This document shows positions 55,403 to 64,000 of a DNA stretch of 64,000 bases, one piece after another. The stretch's first letter is position 1. Every line of letters begins with the position of its first letter. Origin of the DNA: Mariniphaga sp963747515 (GTDB lineage: Bacteria; Bacteroidota; Bacteroidia; Bacteroidales; Prolixibacteraceae); contig CAVVFN010000003.1 of the NCBI GenBank assembly GCA_963747515.1, positions 558,001-622,000 of the forward strand. Reading direction: 5' to 3'. The notes under the pieces were generated by a model, which saw nothing but the letters and a program-made list of their open reading frames with translations, had not been told where the DNA came from and searched no databases. The position numbers were made by a program, and so were the translations under genes.

Positions 55403-56263
55403 TTATTTTTTTTGGATCGATTTCAATCCTTTAATATTCTCATTAAGTATTTTTTTTACATCAGCATTTTCCACATGACCCAAAATTCCGTATGGACCAT
55501 GAAAGCCATTTTTTTCCAAAACAGCAATCATGTCTGCTTCCTTTGTCCCCTTACCTATCGGCAGTATTTGAGGTCCATCCGGATTCATGCCATTTAAATT
55601 AACTGCCCAAAGATAGGGTTTCATTATTTTTACCAGTTCAGGGAATTCATTTATCCTATCGTGAGCGTGGTGAAAATTGAAAACAATGCCAATATCCAGC
55701 CTGGGCATTGTTTCTATTATACTTACCATATTTTCTGGCCGGCCAAACCAGCCGCCATGGTTATATAATCCTACCTTGCAGCCAAGATCTTCTGCTTCCA
55801 GACTAACATAGGATATCATTTCAGCAGCTTTCTCGATATTTTGCTCTTCATCCGGTTCATTGAAATAATCCTCCGGAAAGCTTACCCATATCTGGGTTTT
55901 AAGCTGGGTTTCTGCCAAAGCCTTCAAAACCTTTTGGTTGTTTTCGGAAAGATTTCCCGGTGCATCATGTTGGTCAATCCACATCCAGACGGCAACTACA
56001 TCAATGTTGTTTTTTTTTGCAAGTTGTATTTCCCTGGCCATATCAGGCAGATGTCTTTCCCTCCAATCGTAAGCATAAGCTTCGAAACCAAGCTCCTTCA
56101 ACATTTCAATTCGCTGTTCAGGATCACGATTCTGGTTGTCGAAGGGTACAATGCACCATGCATAAATGTTATCCATATTTATTTCACTGGTATCGGTGCT
56201 CCGGCAGTTGGGAAACATAAGCATTACAATTGCTGCAATAAATGTAAGAATGATTCTGTGCAT
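55403..56263 (-). CDS. Exported TIM-barrel isomerase/epimerase-like lipoprotein
   Basis: From ATG 56263 this is a 286-residue protein with a lipoprotein-like signal ending FPNC (Cys20). The mature part is a TIM barrel of the sugar isomerase/epimerase (AP-endonuclease-2) type, with E-L-G-F-E-A-Y-A-Y, VGLYNHGGW and VFNFHHAHD as candidate metal-site segments. ATG at 56296 is an alternative start but gives a poorer signal peptide. An extracytoplasmic isomerase-like protein is unusual; it may act on a free sugar in the periplasm or on a polymer. It is monocistronic, with 140 nt to the kinase gene. Confidence 0.68.
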   Translation of the reverse strand: MHRIILTFIAAIVMLMFPNCRSTDTSEINMDNIYAWCIVPFDNQNRDPEQRIEMLKELGFEAYAYDWRERHLPDMAREIQLAKKNNIDVVAVWMWIDQHDAPGNLSENNQKVLKALAETQLKTQIWVSFPEDYFNEPDEEQNIEKAAEMISYVSLEAEDLGCKVGLYNHGGWFGRPENMVSIIETMPRLDIGIVFNFHHAHDRINEFPELVKIMKPYLWAVNLNGMNPDGPQILPIGKGTKEADMIAVLEKNGFHGPYGILGHVENADVKKILNENIKGLKSIQKK

Positions 56264-56474
56264 AATTTTTAGATAAATGTTTAATTTAAACATCAAATTT
56301 TATGTGTCGGAATAAATCAAATGAACATGAGATTATGCCCGATTTCATAAATTAGCTGAAATAGTTGTAATTTAAAAAAATTTTGCATGCCAATTTACCA
56401 AATAATCATGAAATTTTGCTAAATTGGATAACCAGTAAATCAACAATAAAAAACCCCGCCAAAATAATGAAATT

Positions 56475-57299
56475 ATGCACAAAATCATTTCTATTCTTGG
56501 TTGTGGGTGGTTAGGTACTCAGCTTGGGAAAAACCTGCTGCTTGAAGGTTATCAGGTAAAAGGATCAACCGTTACCGCTTCACGTGTTTTTGAGCTTGCA
56601 GAAGCAGAAATAAAGCCTTTCTACCTGAAAATCGAACCCGGAATGGTTAAAATGGGTTCAGGAGATTTTTTCAATGCTGATGTTCTGATAATTTCTCTGC
56701 CACCTGGACGCGATATTTCCGTAGAATCAGTTTTCCCGGAACAAATTACAGAAATCATTAAGCTAATCAGGCAGTTTAATATCACAAAGGTGCTTTTTAT
56801 TTCTTCCACATCGGTTTATGAAGAGACTAACGGAGAGGTTTATGAAGGAGAGGAAGGAAATCCCGAAAAACCTTCGGGACGGGCATTGCTAAAAGCTGAA
56901 AATTTGTTGTTTAATGAAACGGACTTTCAAACTACTGCTATTCGTTTTGGAGGGCTTATAGGTCCCGGACGTAATCCTGCCAGGTTTTTTACAGGCAGAA
57001 ATAACATACCCGGAAACGTTCCGGTTAATTTGATTCATAGCGTTGATTGTGTTAATATTATTTTAAATATTATCGAAAAAGAAATATGGGGTGAAGTTTT
57101 CAATGCCTGCTGTCCGGAACATCCAAACAAGAAAGAATTTTACCTGATGGCATGTGCCATCAGCAGGTTACCTGCTCCTCATTTTATAGAAGCTGCAGGA
57201 AAGTATAAAATCGTAAACAGCGATAAGCTCCGTAAAAGATTAAACTATTCGTTTCAATATGCCAATCCGATCGATTATCTGAACGAATTGTCTTCTTAA
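56475..57299 (+). CDS. YeeZ-like NAD-dependent epimerase/dehydratase
   Basis: This 274-residue protein is an atypical extended SDR: GCGWLGTQLG (residues about 9-18) binds NAD(P), SSTSVYEE provides the active-site Ser/Tyr region. Length and the lack of a full Y-x-x-x-K motif fit the YeeZ group, whose reaction is unknown. It is a single gene, divergent from the exported TIM-barrel gene, and ends before the S46 peptidase promoter. Confidence 0.7.
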   Translation: MHKIISILGCGWLGTQLGKNLLLEGYQVKGSTVTASRVFELAEAEIKPFYLKIEPGMVKMGSGDFFNADVLIISLPPGRDISVESVFPEQITEIIKLIRQFNITKVLFISSTSVYEETNGEVYEGEEGNPEKPSGRALLKAENLLFNETDFQTTAIRFGGLIGPGRNPARFFTGRNNIPGNVPVNLIHSVDCVNIILNIIEKEIWGEVFNACCPEHPNKKEFYLMACAISRLPAPHFIEAAGKYKIVNSDKLRKRLNYSFQYANPIDYLNELSS

Positions 57300-57454
57300 A
57301 TTTTAGATTCTTTCTCTGATAATACAGCCGTCATTATTTGAGATTTTAACATATTTTGTGCATACCTGCTGAAATTATTAATAAAATTGCTGTTGTAGTT
57401 TTGTTAATAAATTATTACCAAAATTATCTTTCTTTTGCTGCATCGACTTTTTTT

Positions 57455-57462
57455 TATTTTTG
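57455..57462 (+). promoter_or_regulatory. -7 element of the S46 peptidase gene
   Basis: TATTTTTG matches TAnnTTTG, and TTTG at 57434-57437 lies 17 nt upstream as a -33 element. Transcription would start near 57468, which excludes the ATG at 57465 and supports ATG 57489. Confidence 0.65.
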
Positions 57463-57488
57463 TGATGCATAACAAAAAAGAATTTTTA

Positions 57489-59669
57489 ATGATAAAAGTA
57501 AGATTTCTCGCTTTTTTGCTGATTATTGCCATCGGACATCTTTCAGCCAAAGAGGGAATGTGGATTCCGCTGCTTCTGGAAAAGTACAATCTGGTTGATA
57601 TGCAGGAAATGGGTTTTGAACTTACAGCCCGGGATATATACGATATCAATAATGCCAGTATGAAAGATGCGGTAGTAGTATTCGGAGGGGGTTGTACCGG
57701 AGAATTGATTTCAGATGAAGGACTCTTGATTACAAATCATCATTGCGGTTACCGTCAGATCCAGTCGCACAGTTCCATTGAAAAGGATTACCTGACAAAT
57801 GGATTCTGGGCCATGAGCAGGGAAGAGGAGCTGCCTAACCCGGGGCTGAGCGTTCGTTTTCTGGAATATATGGATGATGTTACCGAAGAGGTGCTGGAGG
57901 GTTCTGAAACATTAAAAACAGAGGAAAGGGAAGAACGAATTAAAGCAAATACCAGCAAAATTGAACAGGAAGCCTCTGAGAAAGGTAGGTATTTTACTCA
58001 GGTTAAACCCTTGTTCTATGGCAACCAGTATTTTTTATATGTGTATAAAATCTATCGCGATGTTCGACTGGTGGGAGCGCCACCATCAGCAATAGGAAAA
58101 TTTGGGGGCGATACCGACAACTGGATGTGGCCGCGACATACCGGCGATTTTTCTATTTTTAGGATCTATGCCGGAAAAGATAATGAACCGGCAGCTTATT
58201 CGCCCAATAATGTACCTTATAAACCAAAGAAATTTTTCCCCATTTCGTTTGAAGGAATTAAACCCGGCGATTTCACCATGCTTTTAGGAAACCCGGGAAT
58301 TACCATGCAGTATATTCCTTCTCATGAAGTGGATATTATTTTGAACCAGCGCAACCCCGATCGTGTGGCCATCAGGGATAAAAAGCTTGAAATTATTGGA
58401 GCTGATATGGAGTCAAATCCATTGGTCAGGATTCAGTATTCTGCAAAATATGCATCCATCAGTAATGCCTGGAAAAAGTGGCAGGGGGAAATTCTTGGTT
58501 TGAAGCGGCTCAATGCGGTGGAAAAGAAAAAGGCTTTTGAAAATGAATTTCAGGATTGGGCAGTGGCAAATGGAACCTGGGAAGGGAAATACCAGCCGGT
58601 ATTCGAAAATTTTGATTCGCTCTATAATGGTTATCAGGATATTGTAAAAGCAGCGGATTACTATCTGGAGATAGTTTATAAAGGGGTGGAACTGTTTAAT
58701 TTGGCATCACGGCTCAATATCATTATCAGCAGTATTGAAAACAGTCAATTCAAAAAAGCTGAAGCCCAAATACTGGCTGCTGAAAAACAGGTGCCTTTGT
58801 TTTTTAAAGATTATAACCAGTCAACCGATGAAAAACTCTTTGAAGCCTTGCTGCCAATGCTGTTTAATGACTTGCAGCCTGCCCAACTGCCGGAATATAT
58901 TCCTGAAATTCTTAACAAATTTGGCACTGAAAATTTGGTTCACAAAATTTATCGTAAATCGGTATTGACAGATATGCAAAAGCTGGAATCTCTCCTGAAG
59001 GAGGGAAATCGACGGGAGTTGCTTAAACTGAGGAATGATCCAATGATCGTTCTTTATAACCGTCTCAATTTCCATTACGAAGAAAAAATAAGGCCTGTGC
59101 TCGACGGTGTAAACAGTCGCATTGATCAAAATATGAAAAAATATATTGTCGGAATAATGCAGATGAAAGAGGGAAGTCCTTTATATCCCGATGCAAACCT
59201 TACCCTTCGTGTGGCCTATGGTAAAGTGGAAGGTTACCAGCCCCGTGATGGCATAAAATATACCTACTACACCACACTTGAAGGTATTATGGAAAAGGAT
59301 AACCCTGTGGTTTACGATTACAATGTTCCTGAGCGATTACGTGATTTATTTGAAAATAAAGATTATGGAATTTATAAATCAGAAAAAGGGTTCTTACCTG
59401 TTTGCTTTTTAGCTTCAAATCATTCAACAGGAGGAAACTCCGGCAGTCCTGTAATCAATGCCAAAGGTCATCTGATCGGTATAAATTTCGACAGAACATG
59501 GGAGAGCACCATGAGTGACATTATGTATGATCCGGATAAGAGCCGCAACATTGCTCTTGATATCCGCTATGCCTTATTCATTATCGATAAGTTTGCAGGT
59601 GCAGGATATCTGCTTGAAGAGATGGAGATTGTTGGTGTTGAAAAAGAAGTAGCCGATAGTTTTCATTAA
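57489..59669 (+). CDS. S46-family dipeptidyl peptidase, DPP11-like
   Basis: From ATG 57489 this is a 726-residue protein with a signal peptide (1-20). It removes dipeptides from peptide N-termini in the periplasm. The catalytic triad is visible: H85 (TNHHCG), D220 (RHTGDF) and S651 (GNSGSP). The residue 18 positions after the serine is R669, in the place where DPP11 has Arg (acidic P1 preference) and DPP7 has Gly. Length fits DPP11 (about 720). Start chosen from the -7 element and a clean signal peptide; upstream ATG at 57465 lies before the likely transcription start. It is monocistronic. Confidence 0.85.
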   Translation: MIKVRFLAFLLIIAIGHLSAKEGMWIPLLLEKYNLVDMQEMGFELTARDIYDINNASMKDAVVVFGGGCTGELISDEGLLITNHHCGYRQIQSHSSIEKDYLTNGFWAMSREEELPNPGLSVRFLEYMDDVTEEVLEGSETLKTEEREERIKANTSKIEQEASEKGRYFTQVKPLFYGNQYFLYVYKIYRDVRLVGAPPSAIGKFGGDTDNWMWPRHTGDFSIFRIYAGKDNEPAAYSPNNVPYKPKKFFPISFEGIKPGDFTMLLGNPGITMQYIPSHEVDIILNQRNPDRVAIRDKKLEIIGADMESNPLVRIQYSAKYASISNAWKKWQGEILGLKRLNAVEKKKAFENEFQDWAVANGTWEGKYQPVFENFDSLYNGYQDIVKAADYYLEIVYKGVELFNLASRLNIIISSIENSQFKKAEAQILAAEKQVPLFFKDYNQSTDEKLFEALLPMLFNDLQPAQLPEYIPEILNKFGTENLVHKIYRKSVLTDMQKLESLLKEGNRRELLKLRNDPMIVLYNRLNFHYEEKIRPVLDGVNSRIDQNMKKYIVGIMQMKEGSPLYPDANLTLRVAYGKVEGYQPRDGIKYTYYTTLEGIMEKDNPVVYDYNVPERLRDLFENKDYGIYKSEKGFLPVCFLASNHSTGGNSGSPVINAKGHLIGINFDRTWESTMSDIMYDPDKSRNIALDIRYALFIIDKFAGAGYLLEEMEIVGVEKEVADSFH

Positions 59670-60297
59670 CAACAGCCGGAAGTAGTTTCATAGCATTCAA
59701 CCTTACTCTTCCCCCACTTTCAATATCGGAACTCTTTTGATTGGAAACAACTCGTTGTTGCTGAATTGAACCAAACTGCAGATTTTAATAAAAACCTGTC
59801 ATTCTGTTTCTGTTGCCGGCTTTGCTTGCGCAATAAGTACAACTTTGTCTTTAGATATTATGTTCCTTTAGTGCCGGCATAAAGTTATCGGCTACAACGG
59901 CCATGCTATGGACAGCAACTTTAGAATAGCTTTTGAGCATCTGAAAAAGCCTGCCGGCAAAGTTCTACCTTCCTGAGATCAATACAAGGTAAACGCCAGA
60001 TTTAATTCGTATTAAATTCGTATCAAATTCGAATTAAATTCGTAAAATTACGAGTATAGTACGAGTATAGTACGAGTTCAGTACGAAGATAGTCTGAATA
60101 AATTCAGTCTTGGTTTTCCGGGGAGTAAAGTGAAAGAAGTTTTACAGAAAGTTTTTTTTATTACAAACAGAATTGCCGGGTGTTGGAATTTCTGTCATAA
60201 ATACAATGCCTTGATTATTTTTTGATTGTTGTAGGTGATTTCAAAAGTTCAAATGTAAATTTAAAGGAAGTAGAATTATCTAACGGATGGCAAACCG
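59670..60297. other. 628-nt convergent intergenic region
   Basis: It holds the 60003-60090 array. A minus-strand frame from about 59963 down to 59851 (about 37 codons) reads like decayed coding sequence (LFQMLKSYSKVAVHSM), but I cannot name it. Nothing else is recognised. Confidence 0.5.
60003..60090. repeat. 11-bp-phased mirror-symmetric repeat array
   Basis: Eight CG dinucleotides occur at 60008, 60019, 60030, 60041, 60051, 60062, 60073 and 60084, i.e. 11-bp steps with one 10-bp step at the centre. The left four units read (A)ATTCGTA-type, and the right four TACGAG(T/A)-type. The two halves are imperfect reverse complements, with the left-T/right-G differences becoming U-G wobbles in plus-strand RNA. 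A 6-bp hairpin CTGAAT/ATTCAG follows at 60094-60107. It lies between convergent genes. Confidence 0.8.
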
Positions 60298-61542
60298 TTA
60301 ATAATCCCGGAGTCCTTTTTCTATGTACTCCATTTGCCAGATTCGGAAAAGAAAATCCTCGGCAGGAATATGTTCCGGTTCTTTTTTTAGCAACTCATCC
60401 ACCTGTTTTTTCATCTCATCATCAAGTTGCTGAGCCGGCATTGCTGTTTCGGTTTTAACAAAACAGGTTTTATGAGGCAGGTCAAGTTTTATGCAGTTGT
60501 TGGTTTTTGATTCGCTGTCAGAAATCACCAGGGCCTTGTAACCAATGGAATTTCCGTTATATTCCCTGATAAATCCCTTTTCTGTAATGACCTGACCGGG
60601 AGTGCTAAGGGCTTCTGCCAGTATTTTTCGAAATCCGGCAGGTTGGTAACGGTTTTTGAAATAAAATGAACAGTAATTAATTCCCATTTCAAGGTCACTC
60701 ATCCGGGCATAATCCAGGATATCAAGGGCAGCAAGTTCCGAACCCAAAACCACAGGCTGTTCGGCCGGTATAAAAGTATATTTATGCTGGAGCAATTTTG
60801 GTGCATTGTATATTGTCAGACGCAGTTGGTGAAGGTTCAGATTGGAAACTCCGGCAGCTGCCATTTCAGGCAGCAGTTGTTTCAGTTTTGCTAATTTCTC
60901 AGGCACGGAAGGAATTTCAATGGTGATGTTCGGAATAATTCCTTTTGCCAATCTCACTTTATCGAGCCGATAGCCAGTAGCGCCAATATCGAACCTTACC
61001 TCATTGAGTCCGGATTCAGCCAATAACCGGAACTTCTCTTCAGAAGCCAAAATACCATTGGTATACATCCATATGTATAGCCCGGGGGAGCATATTTTTC
61101 GGATGGTTTTCAGATAATGCAGCGTTCGCTCGAAAAAAAGCAAGGGTTCCCCTCCGCTGAAGCTGACTCCTTTGAAACCAAAGCGGTTGAGATAGCTGGC
61201 ATAGCTTTCTGCAGTTTCAAAAGTTAAACTTTGTGTAGCCGGGGTTTCATCTTTCAGCTGAGATGAAGGGCAGTAAAAACATTTTGCATTGCATTTGTTG
61301 GTAATAAAAAGACAGCTCCAAAGTCCCTTTCCGCATAAACAGCATCCTTCAGATATTTGACGATGGTAGGGCTTGGTTTGCTTGAACAGCCATTTTTGCT
61401 GAGGGTTGGAAGTCAGTTTATCTTTTTCTTCCTGCGCTTTCATCGCCTGAAGATTATTGAGCCACTGAATATCGGAAAACTCTAAAAACTGTACCCTGTT
61501 TTTGTTTATCAGGTTATTTAAATACTTATGATAGGATTCCAT
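60298..61542 (-). CDS. Radical SAM protein
   Basis: This 414-residue cytoplasmic protein has the CxxxCxxC motif for the 4Fe-4S cluster (C84, C88, C91; CNAKCFYC) and the SAM-binding SGGEPLLF. Additional cysteines at 67, 68, 70 and 77 could bind a second cluster. It has no SPASM-type cysteine-rich C-terminus. It resembles pyruvate-formate-lyase-activating and 'organic radical activating' members in its N-terminal half, but its reaction is unknown. It lies 117 nt downstream of the GNAT/ATP-grasp gene on the same strand. Confidence 0.75.
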   Translation of the reverse strand: MESYHKYLNNLINKNRVQFLEFSDIQWLNNLQAMKAQEEKDKLTSNPQQKWLFKQTKPYHRQISEGCCLCGKGLWSCLFITNKCNAKCFYCPSSQLKDETPATQSLTFETAESYASYLNRFGFKGVSFSGGEPLLFFERTLHYLKTIRKICSPGLYIWMYTNGILASEEKFRLLAESGLNEVRFDIGATGYRLDKVRLAKGIIPNITIEIPSVPEKLAKLKQLLPEMAAAGVSNLNLHQLRLTIYNAPKLLQHKYTFIPAEQPVVLGSELAALDILDYARMSDLEMGINYCSFYFKNRYQPAGFRKILAEALSTPGQVITEKGFIREYNGNSIGYKALVISDSESKTNNCIKLDLPHKTCFVKTETAMPAQQLDDEMKKQVDELLKKEPEHIPAEDFLFRIWQMEYIEKGLRDY

Positions 61543-61659
61543 CAGTGAAGGCAGGCATTATATAATTTTGAAAGAAGGTAAAAAGGTAAGGATAAGGAAT
61601 CAGTATAAAAATGGTCCCGGCACGTTTTCCTGGAATGACTTTTCATGACTTGTAAACTA

Positions 61660-63618
61660 TCAGACGGTAACGAACTGGGCAATGTTTCGGTTAATTTCAA
61701 TCCTGTTGAATATTGACTTCATGATGCGGTTGTACAATTCATCTTTCAATACCTTGTCTTCAATTCCCTCATCAATATTGGGGTTATCATTTACTTCAAT
61801 GACATACACCTCGTCATTAATCATTTTAAGGTCGACACCATATAATCCGTCGCCAATAAGAGAGGCTGCCTTAACAGCTGTTTTCACTACAACCTCCGGC
61901 ACGTTTTCCATGGCAATGGTTTCCGACTTCCCAAAGTTTTCATTATTTTGGCTGTTCCAGTCGTAAATCTGCCAGTGATCTTTAGCCATATAATACTTAC
62001 AGGCATAAAGTGGTGCCTGGTCAAGAACACCAATACGCCAGTCGAATTCGGAAGGCATAAATTCCTGCACTATTACCAGATCCGACAAACGAAAGAGCTT
62101 TTTAAGGGAGATATCCAATTCTTCCTGGTTATGAACCTTTTCCACACCTAACGAAAAGGCACTGTCGGGTTGTTTCAGTACCAGGGGAAAGTTCAGGTAA
62201 AGTGGTTTCGAGTCGCTGTAATTCTGTTTTGAGAGTACCAGAGTGGAGGGTGTTTTAATTTTGTTTTGTTTCATTCGTTCATTTTGAAAAATCTTGTTCG
62301 AACAGCGCAGAATAGACCATGGATCGTCAATCACAACCAGCCCTTCGGCATATGCTGTTCTGGAAAAATGGTAGGTGTGGTTGTTTACACTGGTAGTTTC
62401 TCTGATAAACAAAGCATCGAATTCCGTTAGCTGGCTAAAATCCTCCTTTGTAATGAACTCAACATAAAAACCGTATTTTTCGGCAGCCTTTTTAAAATTC
62501 TGAAGCGCATCGGGGCAGGAGGGAGGATTTTTTTCTTTTGGATTTACCAGTATTGCCAAATCGTATTTGTAATTTTTAAACCGGGGACGGGTAAAACGTT
62601 TTTTCGAAAAATAGTCTCTGGCAAATTCCTGAACTTTTTCCAGGTGTTCAGGATTTACTTTTTTCAGGCTGAGCGGGGTCACCTTCTGGATCATCCATTT
62701 TTCAGTAGTCTTCACAAAATCGATTTGAAGTAATGGGGCTTCGAACAGGTGATACAGTTTCTGAGCCAGCAGCCTGAACTTTGGATTTACCGATTGGCTG
62801 AAATAAACATAGATGCTTAATTTATTGCCTTCCATATTTTTGAAGGTTTTTTGGATATCGTCATCAATATATCCCGAAAGAGAACGTATCAGCGACTGGC
62901 TGCTAAAGTCGCGCAGCGTAGTTACATTAGGTATTACCCTATGGTCGCGTGCCGATGCCAGCAGCGATACATAATACCCCATTTTCTGATATTGATAAGA
63001 GTTGCTCAGGTTGAATATCCGCACATTTTTCAGTGATTGGAACTCATCGCCGGTGATGTAATTGCGGGAAGATACCACTTTAACACCTTCTATCTGCAGG
63101 TTCCAGTTTTTTGGGTTCCGGACAATTATAACATTCGATATATTCTGTTTTTCAAGAGTATCGTCGAGATGCAGCACCATACGGTAACCATGTTCATCCT
63201 TCGTGTAATATTCCGGAAGTTCTTCGGTAATTTTAAATCCTGCTTGTTTGTAAAACTGAATCAGTTTAGGATCCGACTTGCGAACTTCGAGTGAAATGCG
63301 ACCCGCTTTTTTTGAGCGGGCAAGTACCATTACATATTCCAACAGTTGCTTTCCTATTCCCTGTCCCTGCATTTCAGGCAGGACTGCAATGGAAAAAATA
63401 CGGAGAGTTTTGGAATATAGATATAAGGTTGCTGAACCTACGGGTTTCTTTTCTTTTGAATCATTTACTTCGGCAATGACCACCTGCTGAAAAGGGCTGG
63501 ACATGCTGTATCGTATAGCCCGGCGTGTACTTTTCTGGAATTTCGGGAAGCATTGATTTTCCAGATTTTCTAAAAAATCAAGGTCTTTGGGGGTTGTTTT
63601 TCGTACGCTTGTCTTCAC
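61660..63618 (-). CDS. GNAT acetyltransferase / RimK-like ATP-grasp fusion
   Basis: This 652-residue protein has two parts. A GNAT domain (about 1-150) has the acetyl-CoA loop VLPEMQGQGIGKQLLE. A RimK-like ATP-grasp N-terminal domain (RLAN type, about 165-345) precedes the ATP-grasp core (about 350-640), with FPLVLKQPDSAFSLG, VQEFMPSEFDWRIGV and GVDLKMINDEVYVIEVNDNPNID supplying the ATP and Mg ligands (E and N near the end). ATP-grasp enzymes of this group ligate amino acids to a carboxylate, so it could build or modify a small peptide or a protein C-terminus. The substrate is not known. It may be co-expressed with the radical SAM gene. Confidence 0.8.
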   Translation of the reverse strand: MKTSVRKTTPKDLDFLENLENQCFPKFQKSTRRAIRYSMSSPFQQVVIAEVNDSKEKKPVGSATLYLYSKTLRIFSIAVLPEMQGQGIGKQLLEYVMVLARSKKAGRISLEVRKSDPKLIQFYKQAGFKITEELPEYYTKDEHGYRMVLHLDDTLEKQNISNVIIVRNPKNWNLQIEGVKVVSSRNYITGDEFQSLKNVRIFNLSNSYQYQKMGYYVSLLASARDHRVIPNVTTLRDFSSQSLIRSLSGYIDDDIQKTFKNMEGNKLSIYVYFSQSVNPKFRLLAQKLYHLFEAPLLQIDFVKTTEKWMIQKVTPLSLKKVNPEHLEKVQEFARDYFSKKRFTRPRFKNYKYDLAILVNPKEKNPPSCPDALQNFKKAAEKYGFYVEFITKEDFSQLTEFDALFIRETTSVNNHTYHFSRTAYAEGLVVIDDPWSILRCSNKIFQNERMKQNKIKTPSTLVLSKQNYSDSKPLYLNFPLVLKQPDSAFSLGVEKVHNQEELDISLKKLFRLSDLVIVQEFMPSEFDWRIGVLDQAPLYACKYYMAKDHWQIYDWNSQNNENFGKSETIAMENVPEVVVKTAVKAASLIGDGLYGVDLKMINDEVYVIEVNDNPNIDEGIEDKVLKDELYNRIMKSIFNRIEINRNIAQFVTV

Positions 63619-63654
63619 TTGTTAAATAACTGTATTATGTATTTAAAAACGTAT

Positions 63655-63662
63655 CAAAAATA
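63655..63662 (-). promoter_or_regulatory. -7 element of the GNAT/ATP-grasp gene
   Basis: On the minus strand this reads TATTTTTG, 36 nt before the ATG at 63618, the same distance as at other genes here. No clear -33 TTTG is seen. Confidence 0.5.
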
Positions 63663-63836
63663 TGTTTTTTTTGAATTGATATGATCTTTATAAAAAAAAA
63701 GATTGACAATTTATATTATCCTTATTATGCTGATAATATATTGGCAAACTTTCTTAAATCAAGCGTGTTTTTAAGGCTTAAATAAGAATAAAGACCGGAA
63801 AGGAGTGTTAACCTGCAGGGTTCTGACCTGGAAAGA

Positions 63837-64000
63837 CTATTTTTTAATCATGCTGATTATCTGCTCATCGTCGGGTTTAACTTTAGGTTCAAACATTTTC
63901 ACCAACCGGCCTTCTTCATCAATCAGGTACTTTTGAAAATTCCATGCTACTTCTGAATCCATTACTCCATTTTTTGATTTTTGAGTCAGCCATTGGTATA
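63837..64000 (-). CDS. Glutathione peroxidase family, C-terminal part (runs off window)
   Basis: The minus-strand frame from the right edge ends at the TAG at 63839-63837 and gives 53 residues. The stretch EVAWNFQKYLIDEEGRLVK with a following M-F-E-P matches the conserved C-terminal part of bacterial glutathione peroxidases (W-N-F-x-K-F-L-V), which reduce peroxides with thiols. The catalytic Cys or Sec, Gln and Trp motifs lie beyond the window, so activity cannot be judged. Confidence 0.75.
   Translation of the reverse strand, partial: YQWLTQKSKNGVMDSEVAWNFQKYLIDEEGRLVKMFEPKVKPDDEQIISMIKK

Noticed and set aside
57435..57488. Upstream starts (TTG 57435, ATG 57465) for the S46 peptidase
   Set aside because: They lie at or before the predicted transcription start from the TATTTTTG element; ATG 57489 fits the signal peptide.
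59851..59963. Minus-strand frame of about 37 codons in the intergenic region
   Set aside because: Looks coding-like, but is too short to name and has stops on both sides; kept only as a note.

Overview
The window looks like chromosomal DNA of a Bacteroidota bacterium, most likely a marine or sediment polysaccharide degrader of the Marinilabiliales/Prolixibacteraceae type (the lineage is my inference). Support: AT-rich DNA, Bacteroidota-type -7 promoter elements (TAnnTTTG) upstream of several genes, type IX secretion C-terminal sorting domains on three large proteins, several lipoprotein signals, an S46 dipeptidyl peptidase, and many families typical of polysaccharide utilisation loci. I see no tRNA, rRNA, CRISPR array or intact transposase.

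Positions 1 to about 47.9 kb are one large accessory carbohydrate region. On the left are a parallel beta-helix gene cut by the window edge (1-1433, -) and a GH20-type hexosaminidase (1524-3824, -). Then come a decayed group II intron maturase fragment (about 4098-4289) and a YceI/cytochrome-b561-like pair (4415-5614, -). Next are two paralogous DUF4962/heparinase II-III lyase lipoproteins (6193-8667 and 11437-13872, +) on either side of a kelch-propeller lipoprotein. A minus-strand cluster (14181-20869) encodes DoxX, a Tat-exported Gfo/Idh/MocA oxidoreductase, a metallophosphoesterase, a sulfatase and a second beta-helix protein. It diverges from a 1314-residue type IX secretion substrate (21029-24973), and the spacer holds a strong palindrome next to a -7 box. 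A CehA/McbA-type metallohydrolase follows (25411-26982, -).

A long plus-strand run (27557-46181) carries an FG-GAP protein, an ACS-type MFS transporter, a D-lyxose-isomerase-like cupin, a TIM-barrel isomerase, two DUF5060 glycosidase-like proteins around a GlcG/HbpS protein, three paralogous beta-helix proteins and a DoxX/Tat/TIM-barrel fusion. A GH109 enzyme lies just beyond (46432-47922, -). Together these suggest lyases, sulfatase and exo-glycosidases that break down a sulfated, uronate- and N-acetylhexosamine-containing polymer, with import and isomerisation of released sugar acids or ketoses. The substrate is not proven by sequence. No SusC/SusD pair lies in the window.

From about 48 kb the content is more ordinary: an outer-membrane barrel, VOC and SDR proteins, a large PAS/GAF histidine kinase with a single-domain response regulator, an exported TIM-barrel protein, a YeeZ-like epimerase, an S46 peptidase with a DPP11-type specificity residue, a radical SAM protein, a GNAT/RimK-like ATP-grasp fusion and the C-terminus of a glutathione peroxidase at the right edge.

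The most notable non-coding or structural signals are a 1460-bp perfect direct repeat joining two beta-helix genes with a decayed third start, an 11-bp-phased mirror-symmetric repeat between convergent genes (60003-60090), the 21-bp palindrome at 20949-20969, and a shared promoter block upstream of the two lyase genes.
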